In this document: positions 16,721-25,946 of the stretch, piece by piece
Numbering within the stretch: position 1 is the stretch's first letter
How the letters are laid out: every line of letters begins with the position of its first letter
Assembly (NCBI GenBank): GCA_965662645.1
Contig: CBFIII010000010.1
Span: forward strand, 1-64,000
Source of the DNA: UBA5342 sp965662645
GTDB taxonomy: Bacteria > Bacteroidota > Bacteroidia > Bacteroidales > UBA5342
Length of the DNA stretch: 64,000 bases
Reading direction: 5' to 3'
Program-made: the position numbers and the translations under genes
Notes under the pieces: model-generated
Databases searched by the model: none
What the model was told of the DNA's origin: nothing
The model's input: only the letters and a program-made list of their open reading frames with translations

Positions 16721-17869
16721 TTGAATACCGTTTTAATACATAATGTCAATATTATATCACCACAGGTTAATATAGTCTGTGGTGCTATTTTGATTCATAA
16801 TGATAAGATTGAAGAAGTCTTTGAATCGTGTAATGACTTACCATCTGCGGATATTACTATAGATGGTCAAGGTTATCTGTTAGTGCCTGGTTTTATAGAT
16901 ATGCATACCCATGGATGTGGTGGATATGATTTTTGCGATGGTACTTTGGAAGCTGTTACGGCTATTTCAAAACTCAAATTGGAAGAGGGAACTACGACGT
17001 TTTGTCCTACCACACTAACATTGTCTAATGAGCAATTAACAAAATCGTTAGAAGCTGTGGCAGTGTATAAAGAGCAAGAGGAATATGCTAAAATTGTAGG
17101 GGTGCATCTTGAAGGGCCTTTTGTAAACAAAGCCTATATTGGAGCGCAGAATCCTAATTTTGTTCGTTTGCCTGATATTCGTGAAATAGAACAGTTAAAC
17201 GCCATTACCCCAGTGGCTATTGTTTCTTATGCTCCTGAATTAGAAAATGGATTGCAGTTTACCAAGCAGTTATCCACTTTAGGTATTATACCTTCTGCTG
17301 GGCATTCTTCTGCTACTAGTGTTTGCATTCGTGATGCTGTGAAATTAGGCTTAAAACATCTGACTCATTACTGTAATCAAATGAGTCCTCTACATCACCG
17401 TGAAATAGGTATGGTGGGTGCTGGGCTGATGGATGATGATTTATTGATAGAAGTAATTGGAGATAAAGTTCATCTGTCTGAGGATATGTTACGTTTAGTT
17501 TTTAAATTTAAAAAACGGGATAAAATAGCTTTGGTTACAGATTCTTTAGCAGCTACAGCTTTGGCTGATGGCGATTATGAACTCGGTGGGCTTCCTATTT
17601 ATGTAAATGGAAATGAAGCAAGACTTAAACATAATGATCATTTAGCGGGAAGTACTCTTCGTATGAATGTAGCTTTGAAAAATTGTGTTGAAGTGACACA
17701 ACTCCCCTTAGAAAAAGTAATACAAACGACTTCTTTTAATCAGGCACAGAGTTTAGGACTCGATTTTTTAGGTAAAATTGAAAAAGGTTTTATTGCCGAT
17801 TTGGTTTTATTAGATGCGGCTTTTGAGGTTGTTTCTGTTTTTAAGGATGGAATAGAACATATTTTTTAG
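16721..17869 (+). CDS. nagA: N-acetylglucosamine-6-phosphate deacetylase
   Basis: A 382-residue amidohydrolase that deacetylates GlcNAc-6-phosphate to glucosamine-6-phosphate. It shows the metal-binding PGFIDMHTHGCGGYDF, the VGVHLEGPFVN glutamate, AGHSSAT, HLTHYCNQMSPLHHRE, and the catalytic aspartate in ALVTDSLAAT. The C-terminal GKIEKGFIADLVLLD closes the beta-sandwich typical of the superfamily. The only plausible start is a TTG at 16721 (no in-frame ATG upstream), 12 bp after the DUF386 stop. No nagB or GlcNAc kinase is visible nearby. Expression is ended by a strong bidirectional terminator. Confidence 0.93.
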   Translation: MNTVLIHNVNIISPQVNIVCGAILIHNDKIEEVFESCNDLPSADITIDGQGYLLVPGFIDMHTHGCGGYDFCDGTLEAVTAISKLKLEEGTTTFCPTTLTLSNEQLTKSLEAVAVYKEQEEYAKIVGVHLEGPFVNKAYIGAQNPNFVRLPDIREIEQLNAITPVAIVSYAPELENGLQFTKQLSTLGIIPSAGHSSATSVCIRDAVKLGLKHLTHYCNQMSPLHHREIGMVGAGLMDDDLLIEVIGDKVHLSEDMLRLVFKFKKRDKIALVTDSLAATALADGDYELGGLPIYVNGNEARLKHNDHLAGSTLRMNVALKNCVEVTQLPLEKVIQTTSFNQAQSLGLDFLGKIEKGFIADLVLLDAAFEVVSVFKDGIEHIF

Positions 17870-17888
17870 GTTTACTTTATAAAAAAAA

Positions 17889-17931
17889 AGAAGTAAATAT
17901 TGTTTTTGTTTATACAACAATACTTACTTCT
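17889..17931. terminator. Bidirectional terminator after nagA
   Basis: A 16-bp stem with one mismatch (AGAAGTAAATATTGTT / AACAATACTTACTTCT) and an 11-nt loop. A-run 17881-17889 lies on the left and TTGATTTTGTTTTTTTTG on the right, so it can terminate both strands. Confidence 0.8.
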
Positions 17932-18205
17932 CTTGATTTTGTTTTTTTTGAATCAGTTGGCGTAATGAAATATTGTTTTTCAAATTGCATTTCACCATCC
18001 TTACCTTTTAATCTATTAATTCAGGCTTGTTAGTTTTTATCGTCCAGATCTGGATAGTAAAGACGGTAATGGCTACAACGGCTTTCGGTTCGCATCAAGG
18101 ATGCTTTTAATCCCACATTGTGGGTTTTCTTCTCCGTAGCTTGCTGCGAATAATGAAATGTTCTTCAACTAAATGCCCCGAGGTTGTTGACTTTCATTTA
18201 AATGA
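17932..18205. other. Gap between nagA terminator and Spy-like gene
   Basis: No coding frame seen. It holds a perfect 12-bp palindrome TCCAGATCTGGA (18043-18054), repeat copy 2 (18105-18151) and a palindrome TCATTTAAATGA (18194-18205) just past the stop of the minus-strand gene. Confidence 0.5.
18105..18151 (-). repeat. Dispersed intergenic repeat, copy 2
   Basis: Inverted relative to copy 1 (15287-15334): it shares the CCCACATTGTGGG palindrome and the GCTTGCTGCGAAT arm. Seven or so differences and one indel by eye over 47 bp. Confidence 0.7.
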
Positions 18206-18601
18206 CTATCTTTTACGTTCTTCTCTTTTTTTCTTGAGATAAGCTTCGTATTTTTCAATCTGCTCATCGTCAAGTAATGCTTTTACTTTTGTCTGTAACT
18301 TAGTGTTTAAGGCTTTCATCTCTTCACGTTTGGGTCTATTATTGCCTGATGTCATTTCTTCCATAGAAGCAAAGTGCTCTGTATATAATGCTGTAACGTC
18401 TTTTTTTTGTTCGTCTGACAATGAGATTTCTTCTGCTAAAGTGGTCATCATTTTCGTTATTTGTTTGGCCGTAGGTGCGGCTGGGGGGCCTTGCTGTCCA
18501 CCTTGTCGTTCACCTTGTCGTCCACCACCTGGAGGTTGAGCAATAATTAATTGAGCAAAAATGAGGAGCATGCCAATGAGACTTGTTTTTAAAGCTTTCA
18601 T
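18206..18601 (-). CDS. Spy/CpxP-like small periplasmic protein
   Basis: A 131-residue protein with a signal peptide (MKALKTSLIGMLLIFAQLIIAQ), then a Gly/Gln/Pro-rich linker (PPGGGRQGERQGGQQGPP) and an all-helical region. The helices carry repeats of the LTxxQ type (ISLSDEQKKDVTALYTEH; LLDDEQIEKYEAYLKKK), as in Spy/CpxP periplasmic chaperones and many small Bacteroidota proteins. The C-terminus is very basic (KKKREERKR). It is a single gene with no operon partner. A role as envelope-stress chaperone or metal-binding helper is possible but not shown. Confidence 0.7.
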   Translation of the reverse strand: MKALKTSLIGMLLIFAQLIIAQPPGGGRQGERQGGQQGPPAAPTAKQITKMMTTLAEEISLSDEQKKDVTALYTEHFASMEEMTSGNNRPKREEMKALNTKLQTKVKALLDDEQIEKYEAYLKKKREERKR

Positions 18602-18642
18602 AATGTTTTGTTTTAATAAATGAAAATTAAAATGGTTTAATT

Positions 18643-18789
18643 AAAAATCTAAGTTCGACTTCTAAAAGTAGATATTACAGAGTGCTTGATGTTATTTGGC
18701 AAACTATTTTATCAACGCTTTAAGAATAATAATTGTTTTGTTGAAAATGGATTTCTCATTATTTAATGATAAGCCGAACTTAGATTTTT
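18643..18789. repeat. 147-bp element bounded by perfect 15-bp inverted repeats
   Basis: AAAAATCTAAGTTCG at 18643-18657 is the exact reverse complement of CGAACTTAGATTTTT at 18775-18789. The 117 bp between have no coding frame. This is MITE-like; no convincing target duplication is visible. Confidence 0.5.
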
Positions 18790-19106
18790 GGAATTATTCA
18801 ATGTTACACATTAAATACAAATAATTCTAATACAAATATAGAAGTTGTCTGTCGGTATAAATAATAAAATTAATGAATTAGAGGATATTATCGACAGATA
18901 ACCTTTTTTTATCTCCAAAGTTTTAAACTTGCTTCTTGAATAAATTAGTTTTTGATAATTAGAAGTAGGTAATGTGTCTTATTAAGAGTGGTTCTTAGCT
19001 TTATACTAATACAAAATATAAAGAAGTCCCTATTTCTAGGACTAATATTATTAGCGTTTACAAGTTATACCAATTAAAATTTAAAATGAGCCTTAACAGT
19101 TGGTGG

Positions 19107-19184
19107 TATTATGCCGATATAGAATTGATTGAGTTTTATAAGCGAAGCGAAATAAAGCGCATTTCAATTCATAATCGGTATTAT
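19107..19184. repeat. Imperfect long palindrome (hairpin element)
   Basis: Arms of about 25 bp around GCCGATATAGAATTGA (left) and CAATTCATAATCGGTA (right) pair imperfectly around a central AAGCGAAGCGAAATAAAGCGC. It is intergenic and non-coding, and may be a dispersed repeat of the genome. Confidence 0.45.
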
Positions 19185-19231
19185 CGATGCGCCCTCGAAT
19201 AAGTAAAAGATAATGGATGTAGTGATTGCTG

Positions 19232-19429
19232 AATGAGCAAATGACTCAGAATATCTCTGCAAATGAGCGTTTTGGTATCCCTAAGATGCAATATAGTGAG
19301 TGTTTGTCTGGTTTCTGGCTAGATGACACTCCTAATTGTTTGTAAACTAGTGTTTAGGTTTCGTTTGGGATTTAGCCTTAATACAAAAATGATAAGTTCT
19401 CTTGCTAAGAAAGAGTGCGCTGTGGGCTG
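19232..19429 (+). pseudogene. GH3 beta-glucosidase/xylosidase N-terminal remnant
   Basis: One frame reads NEQMTQNISANERFGIPKMQ, then YSECLSGFW, like the GH3 start IxRLGIPxxxYxEALHG. After an internal stop a second frame reads FVWDLALIQK and, one base off, MISSLAKKECAVG, like the following GH3 segment STWDPxLIxxMxxxIAKEARAVG. The order and spacing fit GH3, with at least two frameshifts and a stop. The rest of the catalytic domain is missing; a plus-strand terminator follows at once. Confidence 0.6.
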
Positions 19430-19433
19430 AATT

Positions 19434-19478
19434 TCCCTTTACTCATTCATTGAAATGGAATGAGTAAAGGGATTTTGT
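19434..19478 (+). terminator. Intrinsic terminator (plus strand)
   Basis: A perfect 14-bp stem TCCCTTTACTCATT / AATGAGTAAAGGGA with an 11-nt loop, followed by TTTTGTTT. It now terminates only the GH3 remnant, and probably belonged to a lost plus-strand gene. Confidence 0.7.
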
Positions 19479-19578
19479 TTGTGGCAGGGGAACAGGGTAA
19501 GTATGGTCATGAAATGAACCTTAAAACACCTTCATATAGGTGAACAATACCCCAATAATTATGATAGTAATTGTTTCT

Positions 19579-22500
19579 TTAGTCCTTGTGATTTTCACGG
19601 TACTCTCTTGGTGTTTGTCCGTATTTAGCCTTAAATGATCTGATGAAATATGAGCTAGAGTTGAAGCCTACATAAGTTGCTATTTCATCAATGTTAAATT
19701 TATTGGTTCTCATTAATTTGATGGCATTCTTAAGTCTTACGTCGCGTATCAGTCCCGATGGGTTTTGGTTCGCTTGTTGTTTGAGTTTTCGGTCTAGTGT
19801 ACTCTTGCTAATGTTGAGTTCGCTTAGTATGTCATTGAGTGAGAATTTCTGATTTTGAAGGTTCTTTTCAATGATCTGTTCTATGGATTCTATAAAAGTC
19901 GTATTCTTATCAGAGTTCTTTTTATCTGTTGCTTTGCTCGTTTGATATACTTCCATACGTTGAAATACGTTGTTAATTTGTGCTAGCAATATAGAGTCAT
20001 CAATAGGCTTGGTCAGGAAGGAGTCTGCACCCTTCAAAATACTTTCCTTCTGGTATTGCTTTTCAGTAAAGGCTGTCAGTACAATTACTGGTATATGCTT
20101 TGTTTCATCATTTGCTTTTAATATGTCGAGTAATTCTAAGCCACTAACATGAGGCATAGAGATGTCAGTAATGACAAGGTCTAGTCTTACTTCATTTAGG
20201 ATTTTTATTGCCTGTTGACCATCTTTAGCCGTTACTATTCTAAAGAATGTACTTAGGAAAGTTTTTAGATAAGATCTTAATTCGTTATTATCTTCAACTA
20301 GTAACACCGTTTTGTGTTTGCTTTTATTGTGTTCTGCAATTATTTCTTCAACAGTCTCTGTTTCTTTTTCTATCGTTTGGGTGATGATTTGTTGCTCAAT
20401 GTTTTTGTGCTTCTCTATGATTGCTGCATCCTGAATAGGGAGGTTGAGAATAAAAGTGGAACCAATGCCTTCGTTTGATGTTAATAGTATGTTTCCATTG
20501 TTTAGTTTTGTATATTCTGTACATAGGTGTAGTCCAATGCCACTGCTGCCTTTATGCTCTTCTGATCCTTTAGAGAATCGTTCAAAAATATGAGGTAGTA
20601 ATTCGGCTTTTATGCCTATTCCTGTATCGCGAAGTATGACTTCTACTGCTTCACCATAAAATATGTCACCTGAGCGTATATATCCCTTGTAGCTTTCATC
20701 TGTCATCACCTTTTTTTCAATGGATAGGAATAAATTTCCGTTGTTGTCGGTGTATTTTAGAGAATTTGAAATTAAGTTATAGATGACTTTCTCTATCATG
20801 TCTCCATCTATCAACATGTCTAATTCTTTAAAGTTGGACGTGAATTTGAACTTAATTTCTTTGTCTAATATTTGTTGTTCAAAACAGTGATATACTTCTG
20901 TACAGAGTTGTACGATATCTATTTTTGCAAACTTAGGTTCTAGTTTTCCTACTTCTAATAATCTAAAGTCTAATGTTTGGTTAGTCAGTCTTAATAGGCG
21001 TTGTGTATTACGTTCTAATACATTTAAGAGATTTTGAGCTTTTTCGTCGCCTGCAAGCATGGTCACGAGATTATTAATGGGAGATAGTATCAATGTTAGT
21101 GGGGTGCGTAGTTCGTGTGATATATTTGTGAAAAATCTCACACGTTCATTGTGCATCAGTTCACTAGCTTGTGATTTGTAGCGTTCTTTTGATATTTCTT
21201 TTTGTAACTTTATTTTACTTCGTATTTCTTTTATGATGACATAACCAATGGTTAATGATATTATAAAGTAGATAATTAAACTATACCATCTTCTCCAGTA
21301 GGGGGGTAGTATCTTTATTTTTAGTTGATATGGCGTTTTGCTCCAGACCTTATCATTATTAGATCCTAGTACTTCGAGTGTGTATGATCCTGAAGGAATT
21401 TTGGTGAAAATAATGTCTTGTGCCGCCGAAATCTCTAGCCATTCATCGTCATAGTTTATTAGACGATACTTAAACTTGTTTTTTGCTGACTTAATAAAAT
21501 TATTAGTAACAACTTTGAATAGTAATGTGTTTTGCTTGTGATTTAAGGTGAGATCGCTTATCTCTTTTGTTGACATTGAATTGGCTGAAATGATATTGTT
21601 TTCAGATAGAGGTTCATTGTTGATTTCTATATCAGAGATGAACACGCGGGGCGCTGTTGTGTTTTTCTTTATAATACTAGGATCTATGATGTTAAAAGCA
21701 TTTACAGAACCAAGAAATAATTTGCCGGATTTACTTAGGAAAGCGGTGTTTGGAGCTAGGTGTTCATTTGGTAAGCCATCAATGTCATTAAAGTAGCTTG
21801 TGTTTTTGTCAACGGCATTATAGCAATAGAGTCCTTCGTTGGCATAGTACCATGTGTTTTTTTCTTGGTCACTTATGATGCTATATATATCAGCATCTTT
21901 TGTTAATTCGTAATCTGGTGCTTTTTTTAGTATATCTTCATATAGCGAATAAATAAATATACCCTTGCCTTTTGTCCCTATCCACATGTCGCCATTTTTA
22001 TCCTCGCATATTGAGTAAATAGATTCTTTATCTAAATCATATTTACTGTTTGTAGTAAAGCATTCTCGGAAAATATGAGTGCCTTTGGGTTTTAGGTAAA
22101 GGCCATTGTCGGTACATATCCATAGATTGTGAGACGAATCCAAATAGAGGTACCATATTCGACCGTCTTCATTGTAGGAGAATGTCTTTTCGAATGTTTG
22201 TTTTTGAATGTCATATTGAAAGACAGTTCGTCGTTGTGCTATAAATACATTTCTTTTATTGCCTTTAATGCTTAGTATATCAACATTTTTTGCGATTGGT
22301 GTGTTGATTTGTTCTTTTCGCTTAGTGTCATATAGGAAAAGTCCATTCTTGAAAGTGCCAATTGCTACAATGTTATCTATAATGGCTAGTGACTTGATTT
22401 TTTTGATTTGACTTAATTCTTTTTCTAGGGGATGGTGTATGAAATTGTGGGTTTCAGGGTTGTAATAGCGCAAGCCACCTTCTTCATCACTTCCTACCCA

Positions 22501-23592
22501 GATAATTCCATTTTTATCTTCAGCAAAGCCAGAAACTACATTTTTCGCAGGTTTTCTGTTGTAGTCAATTTCTACTGTTTTGAATTTATAGTTACAAGGT
22601 TTATAATATGCAACACCTCCCGCCCAAGTGCCTATCCATACACCTCCATCTTTTCCTTGTTCTAATGAAAATATACTGCGGTGAGGAAGACCTCTTTGTG
22701 GATCAAATCCCCAAGATGTTTGTGTGTCATATCCCAAAATGACGAGTCCTAAATGGGTGGCTATCCAAATTTCACCATTCTCTTTTCTTATTATTTTCCT
22801 AATGTCATTACTCTCAATGTGATTTTTCCCTGTTTCCGATTCATTTATTTCATATATTTTTTTCCCATCTAGGCTTATAACTTCTATGCCGTTTTCATGG
22901 TAGCCTACTATGTATTTATTACCATCTTTACATATAGAGCTAATTAAATTTTTTTCTGAGGTATAAAGAAGCTTAGCTTTAGTGTCTATGTTTGGGGTAA
23001 CAAATATACGTCCGTCTGTTGTTCCAAATACGATACTTCCATTTTCGTCGCGGTGCATATGTGCAATACGATCCACGTTAGCTCCGTTGTTTATGATGTA
23101 AGGTTCTAATGTGGCGTTATAGAGCTGGTATCGATAGGCTTTTGTTGTGGTGTTAATGATGTATTCGGTTTCACTAACTTGTAATATATCAGTGATGGGG
23201 GTGTTTTCTAAAATTCTTCTATTGGGTTTTAATAGTTTAATCTGTTCGAAGGTGTTCGTTTTTATGTTGTGTTTAAATAGTCCATCTTGTGAGCATACCC
23301 ATTGTATTCCTTTATTATCTTTATAGATATTGTAGATCTTAATAGAGTGTGAGTTTTTGTTGTCGTTGTTATATAGTTTTATTTTTTTTATGCTGGAGTT
23401 ATTGCTATAGTATAAACCATTATCACAGCCAAACCATAAGAACCCATTATCGTCTTCAGATAGTGTATTTACAGGGCCAAATGTCAGATCGTATTTTTTT
23501 GTGATGTCTTGAAAAAAATAGTTTTCATTTCCTGATATTCCTCTAAATGAAAGACTAATAAGGATGGTTACAAGTGTAGCTGTTTTTTTCAT
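19579..23592 (-). CDS. Hybrid two-component system regulator (HTCS)
   Basis: A 1337-residue one-protein sensor-regulator of the kind that controls Bacteroidota polysaccharide loci. It has a signal peptide, a periplasmic double beta-propeller of reg_prop repeats (about 30-680, e.g. EDDNGFLWFGCDNGLYY), a Y_Y_Y domain (about 690-764), a transmembrane helix (about 765-787), a HisKA domain with H826 in NISHELRTPLTL, a HATPase (about 920-1060, N and G boxes intact), a receiver with D1143 in LVITDISMPH, and an AraC-type HTH (about 1225-1330) ending YGQTPREYREN. All phosphotransfer residues are present. It is divergent from the sulfatase gene 450 bp away and probably activates the sulfatase/SusCD region; the ligand is unknown. 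Confidence 0.95.
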   Translation of the reverse strand: MKKTATLVTILISLSFRGISGNENYFFQDITKKYDLTFGPVNTLSEDDNGFLWFGCDNGLYYSNNSSIKKIKLYNNDNKNSHSIKIYNIYKDNKGIQWVCSQDGLFKHNIKTNTFEQIKLLKPNRRILENTPITDILQVSETEYIINTTTKAYRYQLYNATLEPYIINNGANVDRIAHMHRDENGSIVFGTTDGRIFVTPNIDTKAKLLYTSEKNLISSICKDGNKYIVGYHENGIEVISLDGKKIYEINESETGKNHIESNDIRKIIRKENGEIWIATHLGLVILGYDTQTSWGFDPQRGLPHRSIFSLEQGKDGGVWIGTWAGGVAYYKPCNYKFKTVEIDYNRKPAKNVVSGFAEDKNGIIWVGSDEEGGLRYYNPETHNFIHHPLEKELSQIKKIKSLAIIDNIVAIGTFKNGLFLYDTKRKEQINTPIAKNVDILSIKGNKRNVFIAQRRTVFQYDIQKQTFEKTFSYNEDGRIWYLYLDSSHNLWICTDNGLYLKPKGTHIFRECFTTNSKYDLDKESIYSICEDKNGDMWIGTKGKGIFIYSLYEDILKKAPDYELTKDADIYSIISDQEKNTWYYANEGLYCYNAVDKNTSYFNDIDGLPNEHLAPNTAFLSKSGKLFLGSVNAFNIIDPSIIKKNTTAPRVFISDIEINNEPLSENNIISANSMSTKEISDLTLNHKQNTLLFKVVTNNFIKSAKNKFKYRLINYDDEWLEISAAQDIIFTKIPSGSYTLEVLGSNNDKVWSKTPYQLKIKILPPYWRRWYSLIIYFIISLTIGYVIIKEIRSKIKLQKEISKERYKSQASELMHNERVRFFTNISHELRTPLTLILSPINNLVTMLAGDEKAQNLLNVLERNTQRLLRLTNQTLDFRLLEVGKLEPKFAKIDIVQLCTEVYHCFEQQILDKEIKFKFTSNFKELDMLIDGDMIEKVIYNLISNSLKYTDNNGNLFLSIEKKVMTDESYKGYIRSGDIFYGEAVEVILRDTGIGIKAELLPHIFERFSKGSEEHKGSSGIGLHLCTEYTKLNNGNILLTSNEGIGSTFILNLPIQDAAIIEKHKNIEQQIITQTIEKETETVEEIIAEHNKSKHKTVLLVEDNNELRSYLKTFLSTFFRIVTAKDGQQAIKILNEVRLDLVITDISMPHVSGLELLDILKANDETKHIPVIVLTAFTEKQYQKESILKGADSFLTKPIDDSILLAQINNVFQRMEVYQTSKATDKKNSDKNTTFIESIEQIIEKNLQNQKFSLNDILSELNISKSTLDRKLKQQANQNPSGLIRDVRLKNAIKLMRTNKFNIDEIATYVGFNSSSYFIRSFKAKYGQTPREYRENHKD

Positions 23593-24044
23593 AATTAAGA
23601 TGATATAGTGTTATGAAAACGTTTCTTTTGAGCTAATAATGTTAAAATATCTAGTGTTATATATGAAGTGTATAATTTCATATATTTTTGGAAACAAATG
23701 TTACATAATTGACTTTTATGTCTTATAATTAGTCGATTAAGGCATTTTTATGATGTAATAGTGATGGTTTCTGAGTGCAAATAAACACTTTTGTTTTAGC
23801 AATGACAAAAAAATATTGAACTTATACCTTTAATTGAGGTCTAACTTCAACTTCGAGGTTATTTTTAAATTTTATGACTTATTCATTCCATAGGGCTCGT
23901 GCCTGCAACGGTAGTTTTGTATGCTATATATTGTAACAGTAATAATTGTGACATAAAAATGGATTAATTTGTGATTTAAAGTTTTTCTATCTATGCATTA
24001 TTATTGGTTATTGCATATAACGTTTAATTTTTAAATATACACAT
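23593..24044. other. Divergent intergenic region, HTCS / sulfatase
   Basis: 452 bp, no coding frame. It must hold the promoters of both divergent genes and probably the HTCS binding site. A small hairpin (TAACTTC...GAGGTTA, near 23851-23870) is present. I could not identify a convincing promoter pair. Confidence 0.4.
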
Positions 24045-25469
24045 ATGAAGCATTTACTATTTTTTCTTCTGGGTATTTATCTTTTTTCTTCTTGTGTTGA
24101 TAAACATTCTTCTACTGATAAGCCAAATATTGTTTTTATTTTGACAGATGATCAGCGTTGGGATGCTTTGGGGTATGCTGGTAATGATATTATTGAGACT
24201 CCTGAAATGGATAAGCTTGCTTCAGAAGGAACTTATTTTAGTAAAGCTTTTGTAACTACCCCTATATGTGCTGCTAGTCGCGCTTCATTATTTTGTGGCT
24301 TGCATGAGCGTACACATAATTATACCTTTCGACGTGGTGCATTTAAGGAACCTTATATGGCTATCAGTTACCCTAATCAACTCAGAAAAGGAGGCTATTA
24401 CACCGGTTTTTTTGGTAAATTTGGGGTTAAATATTCAAAAGTAGATGAGCTTTTTGATGTAGTGGAGAGTTATGATAGACCTTTTAAGTACAAAGATAGA
24501 CGCGGTTATTATAATAAAACAATCAATGGTGATACTGTGCATCTAACGCGTTATACAGGGCATCAAGCTGTTGACTTTATAGAAAATGCACCTACGGATA
24601 AGCCTTTTTCTTTATCCTTGAGCTTTAGTGCTCCACATGCTCATGATTCTGCACCATTACAATATTTTTGGCAAAAGAAATCGGATAGCCTTTATGCTAA
24701 TGTGACGATACCTGATCCTAAATTGAATGATGATAAGTATTTCAATGCACTACCTCAAGAAGTGAAAGATGGCTTTAATCGCCTGAGGTGGCATTGGAGA
24801 TATGATACTCCTGAGAAATATCAACGCAGTGTGAAGGGGTATTACCGTATGATAAGTGGTGTTGATGATGAAATAGCTTTAATACGTAAGGCGCTCGAAG
24901 ATAAGGGTGTTGCAGATAATACGGTGATTATTTTTATGGGTGATAATGGTCAATATTTAGGTGAACGTCAGTTGGCAGGTAAATGGCTGATGCATGATAA
25001 TTCATTGCGTGTGCCTATGATGATCTATGATCCACGTGCGAAACAACATCATGATGTGGATGATATGGTATTGAATATTGACGTGACAAAGACAATACTT
25101 GATCTTGCAGGTGTTGATATTCCTAAAGAATATCAAGGTATTAGTCTTTTGCCCTATGTCAATACAGGTGAGAATGAAGCTAAGCATGAAACTATATTGG
25201 TAGAGCATCTTTGGGAGTTTAATCCTATCCCCTCTAGTGAAGGTGTTAGATCGGATCGTTGGAAGTATTTTAGATACCGTTTTATTGATGCACCCGAGGA
25301 GTTTTATGATCTGGAAAGTGATCCTATGGAGACTCATAATTTAGCTTTAGATCCACATTTCGAATTTATTTTGCATTCTTTCCGTAATGAGTTAGATTAT
25401 AAAATACGACAGTTTACTGATGCTAAATTAGTGTCAGATTTTACTGCCCCAGAGAATATTTCAAAATAA
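24045..25469 (+). CDS. S1-family sulfatase lipoprotein
   Basis: A 474-residue type I sulfatase that should remove sulfate esters from a polysaccharide or its fragments. The lipobox (LFSSC, C17) suggests membrane anchoring. The activation motif is C75-A-A77-S-R79 (CxAxR form of C/SxPxR), so C75 would be converted to formylglycine by a maturase not seen in this window. Metal ligands are in LTDDQRWDALG and IFMGDNGQYLGERQ. The C-terminal SDRWKYFRYRF...EEFYDLESDPMETHNLA is the usual S1 closing segment. It is the first plus-strand gene of the polysaccharide region, divergent from the HTCS, and is followed after 14 bp by a decayed GH3 tail that may once have been its operon partner. Confidence 0.93.
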   Translation: MKHLLFFLLGIYLFSSCVDKHSSTDKPNIVFILTDDQRWDALGYAGNDIIETPEMDKLASEGTYFSKAFVTTPICAASRASLFCGLHERTHNYTFRRGAFKEPYMAISYPNQLRKGGYYTGFFGKFGVKYSKVDELFDVVESYDRPFKYKDRRGYYNKTINGDTVHLTRYTGHQAVDFIENAPTDKPFSLSLSFSAPHAHDSAPLQYFWQKKSDSLYANVTIPDPKLNDDKYFNALPQEVKDGFNRLRWHWRYDTPEKYQRSVKGYYRMISGVDDEIALIRKALEDKGVADNTVIIFMGDNGQYLGERQLAGKWLMHDNSLRVPMMIYDPRAKQHHDVDDMVLNIDVTKTILDLAGVDIPKEYQGISLLPYVNTGENEAKHETILVEHLWEFNPIPSSEGVRSDRWKYFRYRFIDAPEEFYDLESDPMETHNLALDPHFEFILHSFRNELDYKIRQFTDAKLVSDFTAPENISK

Positions 25470-25483
25470 TATAGTCATTAGAG

Positions 25484-25668
25484 GGCTTTGAGCGTATTAA
25501 TTTAAATGCAGGAGAGTTCAAGGTTTTTACCTTGATATTGACGAAGAAGACTTCGTTCTTTATGATGTGAAAATGAATAAAATTGTTGAGTCCGGAAAAT
25601 TTTCTATCTTTGTTGGAGCGTCATCAATGGGGAAGGAACTTCAGAAAATTCAATTATCAGTGCGTTAA
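25484..25668 (+). pseudogene. GH3 C-terminal (fibronectin III-like) remnant
   Basis: One frame reads GFERINLNAGEFKVFT and, after a frameshift, IDEEDFVLYDVKMNKIV, ESGKFSIFVGASS and KELQKIQLSVR-stop. This is the closing FnIII-like domain of GH3 enzymes (GFxRVxLxAGExKxVxF ... DLxxYD ... VxPGxFxVxVGxSS). Everything upstream has been deleted up to 14 bp behind the sulfatase stop. A perfect terminator follows. Confidence 0.75.
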
Positions 25669-25676
25669 GTTGTATA

Positions 25677-25718
25677 ACTGAACTTATGACTCAATTCGAG
25701 TCATAAGTTCAGTTTTAA
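25677..25718 (+). terminator. Intrinsic terminator after the GH3 remnant
   Basis: A perfect 16-bp stem (ACTGAACTTATGACTC / GAGTCATAAGTTCAGT) with a 5-nt loop, followed by TTTAATTT. It now serves the sulfatase transcript. Confidence 0.8.
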
Positions 25719-25882
25719 TTTAAAACTTCAATTTATTGAGGTATGCTTTCAATTGTTTTGCGTTTAGATTTCTCATTTTTGTTATGTCGTTAAAAGTAGT
25801 TGAATATGAGTAGCGACAATTTTATTTATTACTTAACTTTTTATTAAACGATTATTTTAAAAAACAGACTTTTTGGTGTCTT

Positions 25883-25890
25883 TATGTTTG
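25883..25890 (+). promoter_or_regulatory. Candidate -7 box for the T9SS-secreted protein
   Basis: TATGTTTG fits TAnnTTTG and lies 56 bp before the start codon. The -33 element is not clear, so this is tentative. Confidence 0.35.
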
Positions 25891-25946
25891 TGCTAAGGGG
25901 GTGTTTTTGCAACTTTTCATTATTATTAATCAAATATTAAATTATT

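Noticed and set aside
25677..25713. TTCGAGTC near 25696 resembles a tRNA T-loop
   Set aside because: It is part of a perfect 16-bp terminator stem; no acceptor, D or anticodon arms are present.
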